A stretch of 64,000 nucleotides of DNA, taken from positions 857,293-921,292 of the forward strand of contig PCDI01000011.1 of assembly GCA_002778195.1 (NCBI GenBank). Direction: 5' to 3'. The number at the start of each line of letters is the position of its first letter. Position 1 is the stretch's first letter. The position numbers and the translations under genes are program-made. This DNA is from Raffaelea ambrosiae (taxonomy: Eukaryota > Ascomycota > Sordariomycetes > Ophiostomatales > Ophiostomataceae). The notes beneath the pieces are model-generated. The model worked only from the letters and a program-made list of their open reading frames with translations, searched no databases and had not been told where the DNA came from. Below, piece after piece: positions 1-11,458 of this stretch.

Positions 1-1798
1 ATATATATGGTTGGCTTGGCTTACTCCCCAGCGGTAGGACAGAAACTGGTCGGCCGACACATCCTTCCACACGGGTACCTTGCGCCAAAACTCGTCACAG
101 GAGACGGGCTCGGGGGCCGCGTGTGGGCTCTGTGCGTGCTGGGCGGCCGGGACAGCACTGGCCATCCGGGGCCAGCTGGATATCCCTCTGGTGCTCTCGA
201 GACCACGCATGGCCGACGGGGATGTCCCTTGCACTCCGCGCCGAAGAGCATATTGGAATGTCCGGCTCACCATCTAGGGGACTCGTGGATGTCTGCGTGA
301 CTTTGCAAGGTTAGTCACTCACGCATCCAGGACGCATGAATGCAAAGCCTCACTTCCCTCCCTGCCCATAGTGTCTGATTGTTTTGGTCTGTTGACCGGC
401 CGGTATTTTTTTTCGGTGTCAAGACAAAAAACCCTTTCATAATCTGCATCAGAAGGGCAAGCAAGGGACCCCATTGCGGCCACGGACAGGTCTGTGCCGT
501 GTCTGGCACCGGAAGGCGAGCGTATCAAGGGGGGCGGAGGTGGGAACAAGCTCGGGGCACATAGCTCGGGGCACATCTCACGAGGTGTTTTTTCTTTGTC
601 CTGACCAAGCGGACGGACAAGGCTTGTTTCTCAACAAAGAAAAAGGAGGGAACCATCGTATAGCACATGGCTTACCTGAAACGAAGCCGGGTGGGAAAGC
701 AGCGATGCGATGCCTGGAAAGCAATGCCTGGCAAGGGATGCCTGTGCATCCAGGTGAAGGCACGAATGTTTCGCTGTGGAAGTGCGTAGGGGAGGGGGGT
801 GGGAGGCTGCCAAGGGACGTGAAAGAAGAGAAAGAAGCGAGGGAGGGCGAGGCGGGAGAAGGAGATCGAATGCAAGCAGACAAGCAGCGTGGGATCGAAA
901 TAGACTGCAAGCAGAAAAGGCGTGGGATCGGACCAAGGAAAGAAAAAAAAAAGGGCAGTTGAAGTTTCTGCTCTCCCTCCTCGAGTCCTGGAGTCCTGGA
1001 GTCCTTCCTTTCCGTCTGCTTCGCTTCGGAGACGTTCCTATCTGTTCGGCTTCTCTTTTTTTTTTTGCGCCTTCTTCCTCTTCTCTTTTTTTTTTGCGCC
1101 TTTCTTCCTCTTCCTCTTGTCCTGATAACCAGTGGCTCCCCGAGGCTGCCCGGCTTGCACAGAGTTCCGATTTTTCAACCAGTCCGTCCCCGTGGATGCT
1201 GAACACGACTGGTGTGTTGACCGATGGTCAGTCGTGTGGGAGGCAACCTTGAGAAAGAGAGACCTCTTTTTTTATTACTTTGGTCTTGCCAATGGAAGCC
1301 TACGCACGGGCAAGAGCACACTTCTCAGCTCTTGTGCTGGAGAAGGACATCCGGTGAGTTGGGATGTATACGCGAACAAGAGACAAGAACCGAGGCAAAA
1401 GACAAAAGGAAGCCGAGCGTGTCTGCACAGGACCTACACCACAGACAGACGCAAAGGCTTGCCACGGACTTTCCCGTCACAAAAAAAGAAAAAAAAAACC
1501 AATTCTTCATCCGAGATCTGACCCTCGTTTCGCCCCCCCCTGCAGGTCGAAGAACAGATACGACCAGATCCAGCCACACAACTGCCCAGGCGGCCACCAC
1601 GGCTGTTCGGACTGCAGCTGCCGCAGCAGCTACCAAGAACATGGCCAGCAGCAGCCCAGCCGTGCGATCGGCGCCCGCTGCTGCGGCCGCATCCACGCCA
1701 CGAAGGATGCATCCCCCCATGCTCCCCCCATTATCATCACCAACAGCAGCACGCGCGCCACCAACCACACATGTACACCACCACCACCACCCACCTTG
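1..1798. other. Intergenic left flank
   Basis: I see no supportable gene here. The open frames have no recognisable domain and overlap on both strands. The stretch from about 1055 to 1115 holds T-rich runs separated by short GC-containing motifs, and 1480-1500 is a poly-A run. The right part is presumably the promoter and leader of the MFS gene that starts at 1799. Confidence 0.5.
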
Positions 1799-4439
1799 AT
1801 GACCACAGCAGCCGCCCAGGAGGCGGAGGACGATGCGGAGGGCGACGACGACCTGTTCAGCGCGGTCTGTGTGGCGGCGGGCGCCGTGCTGCTGTCCATG
1901 GCCACCACGGGCCTGCTGTCCGTGTGGGGGTTGTTTCCGGTCTACTGGACGGCCCACCAGCTCCCGAGCCACAACTACACAGCGACGTCGTCGGTCTCTT
2001 CGTTGCCAGGGTCGGGAGGGCCGCCCGCCCCCGCCCCCGCCCCGTCGCCCGACCTGGCCTGGATCGGGTCCCTGGCCGGCCTGCTGCTGTGCGCCTCCAC
2101 GGTGGCAGCGGGCGCGGCCTACGACCGCTGGGGCGCGCGGCTGCTGCTGCCCGCGTCCAGCGCCGTGTACTGGGCCGCCGTGGTGGGCCTGGGCCAGGCC
2201 CACCGCTACGCCGCGCTGGCCGCCTGCTTCGTGGTGGCCGGCGCGAGCCTGGGGTTCCCCGTGACGGCGGCCTACGGCGCCGTCGAGGCGCATCTCGGCG
2301 ACGGTGGCGGCGGCAGTCGTCGTCGGATCGGTGGACTCGCCCTCCTGGCGGGCGGCCCGCTGGGGGGCGTCCTGTTCGCGCTGGTCCTGCGGCCGCTGCT
2401 GGCCACGTACGACTGGGCGACGGCGATGCACTGGCTGTCGGCCACGGTGGGCATCCTGGTGCTTCTAGGGTCGGCCCTTGTGCGTGACCAGGGCCGGGGG
2501 GCCAGAAGGAGGAAGACGATGGCCGCACCAGCCGGGATCCACCCGGGGTACCGTCACAGCAACAACAACAACACTTGTTTGTGCGGAACCGAACATGGTG
2601 ATGGTTCGCCTGGACGTGCCCAGACGGCCCAGACGGCCCAGACGGCCCAGACGGCCCAGACGGCCCAGACGGCCCAGACGGACCAGACGGCCCAGACGGC
2701 CCTCGCCAGCACCTCCACCATTGCCGTCTACACGCCGACCACCATCGTTTCGCCGCCGCCACCATCCTCCACCGCCACCACCACCACCAGACCGGCGACG
2801 GCGGCTACGGGGGACGCCAGCCAACCCTGGGAGAGCATCCCCCATGAGAGCAGTCCCTGTGAGGGCAGGCCCCATGAGAGCAGCTCCGGCGGCTGTCGAG
2901 CCAGCAACAGTCGAGCCAGCAGCATCGACGACCGCAGGAGCAGCAACGACCGCAGGAGCAGCAACAGTCGAGCCAGCAGCATCGACAACCGCAGGAGCAG
3001 CAACACCACCAGCAGCACCACCAGCGAGGACCACCACCATGCCTTTGCTGGACCGGAGGACACCGTCGCAGTAGCGCCAACCGCCACCGCCGCAGGAGCA
3101 GTGACAGCATCCGCAGCGACGACATCGTCCACCACCATCGCTGCATCCTTGTCCACCGCAACAGCAGAAGCAGCAGCAGCAGCAGCAGCAACTACGACTG
3201 CTGCACCGGCCTGCACAGAGCATGTACCGGCTCTGCCGCACGCAGCCGCATGGGAGGGTGGAGGTGGTGGTGGTGCCGGCTGGGACGACCGGAGGAGTTT
3301 CTGGCTCTTTGCCTTTTGCGTGTGTGGTCAGTTCTCACTTTTTTTTTTTTTTTTCTTCCCTTCTTTTCTTTTTCCTTCTTAATTTGCCTTTTCGTGCATC
3401 GTCTTTCCCCTGCTGTTGGTCGGAGGAAGTCCCTTGCTTCTGCATGGGCATGAGGGTGGCATTGCATCGAACCGAAAACGCCTTGGCTTTCTTCTGTCTC
3501 TTCTGTCTCTTCTGTCTCTTCTGTCTCTTCTTTATGTCTCTGCCTTCTTTCCGTCTCTTCTTCATGACCGGTTCTGCTGACCAGTCTTTCCAGTCTTTGA
3601 GAGCATCACCTTCCTCCAATGGGGCTCGTTGCCGGTGTTCTCGTCCACGACGGGCCTGGGGGATGTCTTTTACCTCCAGGCCACATACAACATGTTTGTT
3701 CTGATGCCAAGCCTCCCGATCTGCACCAGCTCGTTCACAGAGACAGACAGTCTAGTTAACACCCTCCCACAGAGGCGCCGTCTTGGGACGAACAATCCCG
3801 GCCTGGGGTGCGCCCCGGGTTGGGCCCTTCAACGCCATCCTGGCCACAACGGGCCTGACCATCATGGCCGTCCTGGTGCTCTGGATCCCCTTTGGCGTCA
3901 GCAACGCCGTGGCGCTGTACTTTGTTGGTTTCTTCGTGGGCATGGGCACCGGGTCATTTGTGCCGCTTACCGGTTCGTCCCCCAGCCCCCCCCCCCCTTG
4001 CTGTGTCGTGACAATAGGCATGGGCTTGTGAAAACGAAGATTGTGTATGCTAATTGTCTGTTTCACCCTTTTTTTTTCTTTTCTTTTTTTCCCCGACCAC
4101 AGCCGCTTGCTTCATCGAGCTGTGTGATGACAGCAACTATAGTGCCTGGCTGGGGTCATCCTACGTCATGGCGGCCTTTCCGTATGTGATCCGCGTTCCG
4201 GAGAGGTGTCTCCGCGAGAAGGAAAGGCCTCTTTGGGCCAAATGACTACTAACATACAACACAGCATGCTCATTGCCAACCCTGCCCACCAGACGGTCCT
4301 GAAGCTGGCGGGCAACCAGATCGGCGTCCTCCTGCAAGGCATCCTTCTCGTCGCCGCCTTTGTTGTCTGCATTTTCGTTCGCCAGTCCGCCCATGCCAAG
4401 AAGAGCACCAACCGACATATGGATGCCACCCATCTCTAG
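1799..4439 (+). CDS. MFS transporter, monocarboxylate-transporter type
   Basis: Probable plasma-membrane permease of the fungal monocarboxylate/riboflavin-like MFS group. Modelled exons are 1799-3326, 3594-3693, 3773-3972, 4103-4181 and 4265-4439; all phases agree and give 693 aa. The first half (about residues 15-230) has six hydrophobic helices, including the helix 2-3 loop AAYDRWGARLLLP. The second half resumes at about residue 495 and includes the family-typical run GAVLGRTIPAWGA, followed by four or five more helices ending in a short basic-polar tail. Between the halves lies about 270 residues of Ala/Thr/Ser/Pro/Gln-rich low complexity, far larger than the usual cytoplasmic loop; it includes a perfect AQT repeat. 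The ATG at 1799 was chosen because upstream in-frame sequence is not protein-like. A second acceptor 9 nt upstream of exon 2 (AG at 3583-3584) is also in frame. The substrate cannot be read from sequence. Confidence 0.8.
2621..2701 (+). repeat. 9-bp coding minisatellite (CAGACGGCC)n
   Basis: Nine head-to-tail copies of a 9-bp unit, one of them with a C-to-A change. They encode an Ala-Gln-Thr repeat within the central loop of the MFS transporter. The unit length keeps the frame open whatever the copy number. Confidence 0.95.
3492..3530 (+). repeat. Short tandem repeat TTCTGTCTC in MFS intron 1
   Basis: Four exact copies of a 9-bp pyrimidine-rich unit lie inside the 267-nt first intron (3327-3593) of the MFS gene, followed by degenerate versions of the same motif. 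Confidence 0.85.
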
Positions 4440-5782
4440 GGAGAAGAAACAGGAGGACACAACGATATCTGGGGACTGGAGAGAACGAGGGCGAAACATG
4501 GGACTTGGCCGTTTCTCCCCCACCATCTTTTTTCTGCCTTCCCTCACAGGAGATGCGATGGGAGACAAAGAGTGACTCACCTCTCTTCGATGCTGCCCTC
4601 CCTCCTTTGCAAGAGGTGGAGGGGGGGGGGGGAGGAAGAACAGGCAGGCTTTGGAGGCTTTGGACCGGAGTGGCAAGAGAAGGACGACCAACACCTGCAT
4701 CACGCTAATGCGAGCTGCAAGATTGGTTTTTCTTTCGTCCTCCGTCACCACTTCCTCTGTGCTTTTCTGACGACCACCGCCCTCCTGCTCTCCTGCTTCG
4801 TGCTCTCGCCTCCTGTGAACAAACCACGCCCGGTCACAAATGCATACATAGCACACAGCAAGCGCACAGCAAGCACACACGAGCAGAGCTGCTGCGAGGG
4901 TTTCGTGAAGCCCGGGAACCGTGGTCCAAGGAACCATGGAAGCATAGCCCATCCATGTCATGGCGGGCACAAGAGAGGGGGGGGGGGGGGGGAGTCGATC
5001 CTTTGTGAGCCAGACAAAGGTTTTTTGGCAGAGTGGCACAAAAGACCTTGCAGAATGCACAGGTTGTACGAGTGCGATTTGGAATGGGGGGGAGGGGGTT
5101 TTCTTTTTTTTGCGGTTCGACGGTTATGCGAATCGGTTGGTTTGCGAAGGGAAGAGGGCATGGGAGAAAGTCTGGGAGAGCGAGAGAGAGAGAGAGAGGC
5201 TGATGTTTCCAGACGTGCATAGGACGTGCATATTGGGGAGGGGGGGGGGGGGAGAACAAGGAAAAGGAGGTCCCGTTTCTGGATCTAGCTGTGATGAGAT
5301 ACGCGGTTCGTCACACCAGCGTTGGATGTTTGGAGACCGTCGACCTTTTCGATTGGGTGTGATTCGCTGCTTTGGCCGTGTGCGTCCTGGCAAGCCCACC
5401 CTCCTCGCGTGTGTCGGCGACTGTGTAATAGTGACGGTGTATCAATGGACGTGTCTGATTTGGTCTGGTACGAAAAGAAGGAAAGAAAGAAGCGACAAGG
5501 CTGGCTGTGTGGTGTGATGATGCCGATCTTGGGGTCTAGTCTGATGCAAAGAACGACATGCACATCACCAACACGGCAAAGAGAAGTGGAAGAACGTTTG
5601 TATAACTCGACCGGGTGACCCAGTTCCACACACAAAAAAAAAAAGAAAAGAAAAAGAAAAGAAAGCACGCTGCATGAACGCCCAATCCAGCAACACACAC
5701 CAATTCGCATCCCTCTTTGCCGGGCACAGCCAATCAAAGTTTGTGTCTACCTTGTCCATCAGGTGGCGCCGAGGACGGAACA
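4440..5782. other. Intergenic region between converging genes
   Basis: No credible gene. The region holds G runs (around 4620, 4980 and 5240), a GA microsatellite at about 5181-5198 and an A-rich run at 5630-5665. Both flanking genes end here, so it should contain two 3' ends. Confidence 0.5.
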
Positions 5783-7530
5783 TCATCCTAGGACTCCCGG
5801 TGTTGGTGCGGGCGAGACAGCCGGAGAGGCCACGCCTGCAGCCCCTCGATCGCCCTCTTCCTCGTCCTCGTCCTCTGACATTGCCGCCGCAGCCACGAGA
5901 GGGTCGGCTGAGGCCCACGGCCTCAGAGTGGCCCGATCCCGCTCCCCGCAGGGGCCCCCGCTCCTCCGGGCCCACGTCTCCGCGCTGTGCCTCCTGCTGC
6001 GGCCGAGAGAAGACGCCTCGGTTGTGGCTGCCGTCTCGGTTGTGGCTGCCGCCTCCGCCACCACGGCGCCGGCGCGGCTGGCCTCGTCCCCCGCCCACCC
6101 GTAGCGGTACCCGGCGATGCTCGGCGGCCGACCCAGCGGGTCCTCCCGCGCGTACGGCGGCGGCAGCTCTTCGCAGCCCCGCGCGATCCGCGGGCCATAG
6201 ACGGGCGGTGGCGGCAGCGGCAGCCGCGGGCGTGGGCTCCTGGAGGGGGGGGGAAACGCAGCATCCCGGTCGGGACCACCGCCTGGCCCCGCTCGTGTCG
6301 GGGGCCGGCGCCCGTGGGCGGCGGCCGCATACAAGAGGCAGGCCACCAGCTGCAGGGCCACGGCCGACCAGACAAGGGCCACGGCCGCGTCGCCGGGGTC
6401 GATGGGCGGGGTGCCCCTGCCGGCCACAGACTGGATGCCGGCCGTCAGCAGCCCGGCGGCGACCGCGTGGAGGACCACCCCGCCGGCCCGGAGCAGCATC
6501 AGCAGCGATAGGCCGCGCTCTTGCCAGGGCCGGCGGCCGGCCCCCCCCTCGCACAAGAGGATGCCGGGCCACGCGAGCCCCGTGCTGACGACGGTGAGCA
6601 GGTACAAGACGAACGAGGTCCGGCCGAAGGTGCGGGGCGGCGGCGGGCCGGTGCGGGGGCCGGGCGTGTCCCCGTCGCTCGCATCCGGGTGCACGGCGCG
6701 TTGGCAAGCACTGCTGTTGCTGCTCGCGTGGTCTGTCGGCGTGGCGTCGTAGCTGCTGTCCGACGCGTTGCACGGATACCGGGCGTCCATGTAGTCGGAG
6801 AACGCGCGGTCGAGCGTCGGCCAGTGGAAGTTGGCGCCCGGCGAGCGGGCGACGACGACGGCGACGACGGGGTCGGGGCCCGGCTCTTGCACGCACAGCC
6901 CGTTGAGGAACCAGTAGAGCGTAAAGGGCAGCGTCGCCGGGTGTCCGTCTCCGGTGTCGACAGCCACCGCGTCTGTCCACTGGCAAGGGGTCAGCAGGCA
7001 TGGACGGCAACAAAGAGAAGGCCGTTTGGAAAGGGTCCAGAAACAAGAGAAGGCCATTTGGAAGGGGTCCAGAAACAAGAAAAGGCCATTTGGAAAGGGT
7101 CCCAACAATCCACACCCCCCGTGGTCACCCTTCCAAAGGCTCTTCTTGTTCGTCTCTTCCCTACCTTGAGCAAATAGGTATGCCGGGCCAGGACATCGCC
7201 GCCCGCGCCCGGCTGGCCGCCCGCGTTGAGCACGGCGACGAGCGACAGCGCGACGAGCTCCAAGATTGCCACGCCCGCCAGCAGGCCTTGCCGCGTCCGG
7301 GCCCGGTGCCGATGGGTGCGGCGGATCCGGCGCAGCCATGCCTGTCGTGGCGGCAAGGTCTTGGGTGGGCCTCCTCCTTCTCCCCTTCCTCCGCCCGACG
7401 TCGCGTCAGCGGCGGCCGTGGCCGTCGTAGTCGCCGTGGCCGTCGTAGCCATCGTGGCCATTGTGGGTGTTCCCGTGTCCGGCAACAGTGAAGCCAGGCC
7501 CGGTAAGATCAGAGCCAGCAGCTTGTTCAT
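5783..7530 (-). CDS. SUR7/PalI-like four-helix membrane protein
   Basis: Two exons, 7165-7530 and 5783-6979, with a 185-nt intron in phase 0, encode 520 aa. The layout is one hydrophobic helix (about residues 83-105), then a long loop that includes likely N-glycosylation sites (NAS, NSS) and Cys residues, then three more helices. The protein ends in a long cytoplasmic tail rich in Pro/Ala/Arg with an acidic patch (DEDEEE) near the C-terminus. This topology is typical of fungal SUR7/Rim9-PalI type plasma-membrane proteins, which act in eisosomes or ambient-pH sensing. I infer the family from topology, not from a diagnostic motif. The donor GTAGGG and the acceptor TTGCCAG, preceded by CTGAC, fix the intron. 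The start MNKLLALILPG was preferred over upstream in-frame codons because it begins a hydrophobic leader. Confidence 0.7.
7018..7107 (-). repeat. 32-bp tandem repeat within an intron
   Basis: Nearly three copies of a 32-bp unit (unit starts at 7018, 7050 and 7082) differ by only a few bases. They lie wholly inside the intron of the SUR7/PalI-like gene and make up about half of its length. Confidence 0.95.
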
Positions 7531-8218
7531 TCTTTCCGCTTTCTGCCATGCAAGATCGGAAGATGGATGGGCAAGAGACAAAGCCGGGGACGAGCCTCCA
7601 TCGCGGTTCTTGGTCCTGAAAAGGGGGCGAGTTGTAGGGATCAAAGAAAAGAAGGACAGCCAGCCACCATGTAGCGAGTGCAACAACCCCAACCTTTGCG
7701 TGAAGCCCCCCCCTCCCCGTTTCTATATACACAGCTACAATTTGTCTGCTATTTGTCTGCCTCTTCTGCCAACCACCCTCCTTGCCTCCCACGCCCTGCC
7801 GTCTCTTGTGGCCAGGCCGGCCGGGGGCACGCGTTGGCTTCCATATAGCCTATCCCGGTGGGAAACAAAAAAAATAGGATGGGGCGGGAAAGAGAAACGG
7901 GGCCAACACTGGTTTGGATTGTAATGCTAATCTTCGTAAGGGTATAACATGCTTAATCTACAATTAAAAATCTCGCCTAAATGGACCTTGTCGCGTGTTC
8001 TTCGTGCATGTCTTCCTGGTAACAGTTGGCCTCTCATCCACTTGGTTTGGACGGCACTATGTAGTTATATCTCTTGTCCTTGCCATTGGCTATCCTCGCT
8101 ATCTATTGATGGCATGCGTCGATTGGTTTGGTATGAACAAGCAGAAGAAGAAGCTTCTGTGTGTGGTGGGCTGAGTGGGTGGTGCTGCTTGCATGATGGA
8201 CATGGATTCTTGATCACT
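7531..8218. other. Intergenic region
   Basis: No gene recognised. It is the upstream region of the SUR7/PalI-like gene and the downstream region of the orphan gene. Base composition becomes clearly more AT-rich from about 7900. Confidence 0.5.
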
Positions 8219-8295
8219 TCAGATGATGTTGTTGTTGCTGCTGTTGTTGTTACTGTTGTTGCTGCTATTGCTGCTGTTGTTGCTGTTGTTGTTGT

Positions 8296-8336
<41 letters not shown>

Positions 8337-9175
8337 TTGTTACTATTGTTACTGCTGTTGTTGCTGCTGTTGCTGCTATTGTTGCTATTGCTGCTGTTGC
8401 TGCTGCTGCTGTTCTTCTTCTTGTCCCGAGGCATAAACAGACTCTCGAGATGGCTGCCCAGTTTGGCACCGACATATTTGGTGCATCCATCACGGCACGG
8501 CGCGTCGTTTGGCGCATCATAGATAAACCCCAGGCCATCACACAAAAGAGGCTCGTGCGTTCGTCTCAGCAGGCTCTGGGCCTGCCTGTCCAAGCTGCGA
8601 ATGTCGTCCTGGACGATCCTGCCGTTGGCGTTGAATCGGGCCAGACGCCGGTAGTGTGCCTCCATGGCCGGCGAATGGGCACCGCATCCTTCCGCCCGCA
8701 CGCGCTGGCTTTGCATGGCATACATGTGCTGCATGACCCGGCGGGACTCCTTGTTGCCATTCCAGAGCCAGGCGTCGGGCAACAAGTGTGCTGCGGGCAG
8801 CCGGCCTGCCTCGCGGGCCACGGCATCGTCGACAAAGTAGTGCTTGCAGGGCGGCGGCCGGGCATGGCTTGCCCAGATCGCTATTCTGTCTTCCTTGGGA
8901 AGATGGGCATAGTCTTGCACTGTTTTGTTGTGTGCGAGGGCAGCTGTAGCCGATGCAGGTTCCTTCTGCTCGAGTTTCTTGTAGTCGCGGACAAGGTCCC
9001 GGATACGATTGAAGCAGAGCGTCAGATCACAGTTGAACTGCGAATACCTCCGGGCAATTTTCCCTTCACTCGGGCCTGCATACCCGAATCGGAGAATCTG
9101 CTGGACATACAGCATGAGCATTTCAATGTCCAGCTCGGTCACGACAAGGTTCGTCTCCATAAATTGCGGTGCCAT
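8219..9175 (-). CDS. Orphan protein with Asn/Ser homopolymeric tail
   Basis: A single open frame of 318 aa that I do not recognise. Residues 1-254 look like a soluble, mostly helical protein of normal composition, with dense charged residues, the segment PCKHYFVDDA and several Trp and Cys residues. Residues 255-316 are almost only Asn and Ser, encoded by an expanded AAC/AGC trinucleotide array, and the protein ends at Ile-Ile-stop just beyond it. The tail may therefore have replaced or extended an original C-terminus. The start MAPQF lies just inside a T-rich tract (on the plus strand) that could hide a splice site, so an upstream exon cannot be excluded. The flanks are AT-richer than elsewhere in the window. 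No signal peptide or membrane segment is visible. Confidence 0.55.
8222..8414 (-). repeat. AAC/AGC trinucleotide array
   Basis: About 190 bp of imperfect GTT/GCT trinucleotides (plus-strand reading). On the minus strand it codes for the Asn/Ser tail of the orphan protein. Other frames give poly-Leu, poly-Val/Ala or poly-Gln-like strings, which are shadows. Confidence 0.95.
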
Positions 9176-10527
9176 CGCGACTGTTTTTTTTTGGGTTTTT
9201 TTTTCTTTTTCTTTTGCGCAACTGCAGCTTGTTTCCAGGCTTTCAGACAGTTTGGGGGGTATTTCAGATTGCTCATGGTGGTAGAAAAGTGAAAGTCTGG
9301 CGTGAAGCAGAGCGATGAAGCATATTTATCACTCGACCTGGAACCTGAATGTCGCCCACAAACTGTTCTCGTCCGTAAGGGCAACTGAGCTAGCTCCGAT
9401 ATTGTTCAATAGAGTTCATCAAGGTCACCGTGCGAGGGCACACGTTTCTGCCCAGAAGAATCTTTGCTTTTGGTACCCTACTTCAAGCGAGCCACTTACA
9501 AGCAGATGACGCCTTGACTTGGCAGATGTTGTGTGGCTGTGGTACCCGTGAGAATAGTTGGCATATAAGACTGGCACAATCGTGACTTTCGGCCGTAACA
9601 ACGCTCGATGACTTACACCAAAACTAGCAACACTTAGTCACTAACACCAAGACAAGTACAAAAACACACAAGAGTGTACAGCCCTTCAGTCTGTTTGCAA
9701 AAATTAAATTTGATTCTGCGGCCGCAAACCCAGAGACAGGTGGACAAGGTACGAATTTTCTGTTCTGTTCATAAGCCACAGTGAAAAAAAGCATGTTATT
9801 TTTGTGTTTTTCGTGCAACATCCCCTTTCTGCACCAGCCTTCATTGTCTGGACTAGACGGGCTATGCAGGAAAGCACAAGGCCCAGGGAGAACAAGGTGA
9901 ACCTTGCCTTCTCTTGCCTTCTTGAATCAGACTCCGACACATCTATCAGTTACTAGGGAAGCAGCAAATCACACAGCCAACACAATGCGACGCCAATGAA
10001 TACAGCTGTCCAAATTCATGTCAAATCTTGGTAAAAAAAAACCGTCCAAAGCGAGATGTCTGTTGCTATTATAGTACAGGTATAGTTTTTTTTTTTTTTC
10101 TGACTCTCTTTGCTCCTCTTTGTTCTTTTTGTAGCAGGCTGTCTTAGGCATGGAACGCTTTCCCACGCATGCTGCCCACCGTAGGTCATCGCCATCTTCA
10201 GGTATCAAGGCAAACTTTTTTGGATTTTCGTTTCGGGGAGGAAAAATAAGGGGGGGACTCGAGGTCTGCGACAACAACAACAACAAAGCTTGATGTCCTC
10301 GGGAAATATAAAAAAAAGCAGACCGTTCATTATGCCATTTTGTTTGTCTTCAAATTTTGGGGTGGCAGCCTCCCATACTCACAAATTGCACACTTCCCTC
10401 GTCCCTCCCCCCCGTGTTTCGTTGTGTCCAATGTGCTGCTCTGGGGCAAAAAAAGACCGAATCGTAAGATACCAGGCCATCAACACGATACATATTCCAG
10501 CATCGCATAGGCCGGTCCACGGCCAGT
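9176..10527. other. Intergenic region, AT-rich
   Basis: I see no gene in 1.35 kb. Poly-T runs occur near 9185-9215 and 10085-10100, and AAC repeats near 10272-10283. It should contain the 3' end of rpb7 and the promoter of the orphan gene. Confidence 0.5.
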
Positions 10528-11458
10528 TTAAGGGCCGAGGGGACTGAACGCGAGGTTAGCACACTGTGGCAGTCTCTCTTTCTGTGTCTCTCTGTTTGTC
10601 TGTCGTGCTTCTCCTGCGTGTTTCTCTTTCGAAAGACCACGAAAATATGACTACACCCAGCTCCACATACCCTAGGTAGTCCTCGTTCACGGTGCCAATG
10701 GCCCACATCTCGCCGACCTCACTGCGTGTGCCCATGATCTTGACCCGGATGTGCGTGCCGGGCTCGACTCGGTAGTCCTCGTTGTCCGTGAACTGGGGTG
10801 GCGTCGCGTTCGGGTCGTACTTGACCTGAGTGGGAATCATCTATACACCCGGGTAGAGAGAGAAAGAGTGTGTGTTAACGCATGTGTTCCACCCCAAGCA
10901 GTTCTCCCAAAAGCGAGAAACAAGGTGTGAGGCGTTTCATACATGAGACGACACAAACAAGCGCAGAGGGCCTGCCTGTGCGAAGAATCCGTGTGGGTTG
11001 ACGGAGTAGACGACAGCGTCAACCTTGATTTGCGTCCCTTTGTGTCAGCCTGGACTGTTTTTTTTTCTCTGTACCCATGCGAATAGCAGAAGGGAAAGCA
11101 ACAATGGCCGGCCGAAAGAAAGGAAAGCAAAGAAGAAACCACCCCCCCNCCCCCCCAAAAAAAAACAAAGGCACGGCACGTCACTTCAGGGAGGCCTTGC
11201 GCTGCATACCGTCTCGCCCTTGAATGGCCGCCACACGACGGCGCGGTAGCCCACCGTAAACTCGGCCAGGCCGTTCCCTGGTAAGATCTTGCCCGCCGAG
11301 ATGTCAAAGGTGTCCATGATGGATATTATGTAGTAGTTGCCCATGCATGTGCCCTCGACGTCCTTGAGCAGCTTCGTGGTCACAAGATCGTGCATGTTGC
11401 GCCCAAAGTACGACGGGTGCAGGGTCACCCGACGCTCGAGGTTGTGTAGGAAGAACAT
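10528..11458 (-). CDS. rpb7: RNA polymerase II subunit Rpb7
   Basis: Stalk subunit that pairs with Rpb4 on RNA polymerase II and binds nascent RNA. Exons are 11210-11458, 10943-11023, 10671-10840 and 10528-10543; phases agree and give 171 aa, the usual length of the family. The N-terminal tip domain begins MFFLHNLERRVTLHPSYFG and continues through GNGLAEFTVGYRAVVWRPF. The C-terminal OB/S1-like domain includes VNPHGFFAQAGPL, then MIPTQVKYDPN, and IMGTRSEVGEMWAIG. The last coding exon is only 16 nt and gives the end DYLGPLGP. The acceptor of exon 2 is AAG instead of the usual CAG/TAG. Intron 1 (11024-11209) contains the single ambiguous base of the window. It is divergent to the cyclin gene, about 1.25 kb away. 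Identity is very secure; the ends of the small exons are inferred. Confidence 0.95.
11149..11149. other. Ambiguous base N in a poly-C run
   Basis: A single N interrupts a C run inside rpb7 intron 1. It marks an unresolved homopolymer length and has no effect on the protein. Confidence 0.99.

Noticed and set aside
8223..8522. Poly-Leu open frame on the plus strand
   Set aside because: It is the shadow of the GTT/GCT trinucleotide array that encodes the Asn/Ser tail on the other strand.
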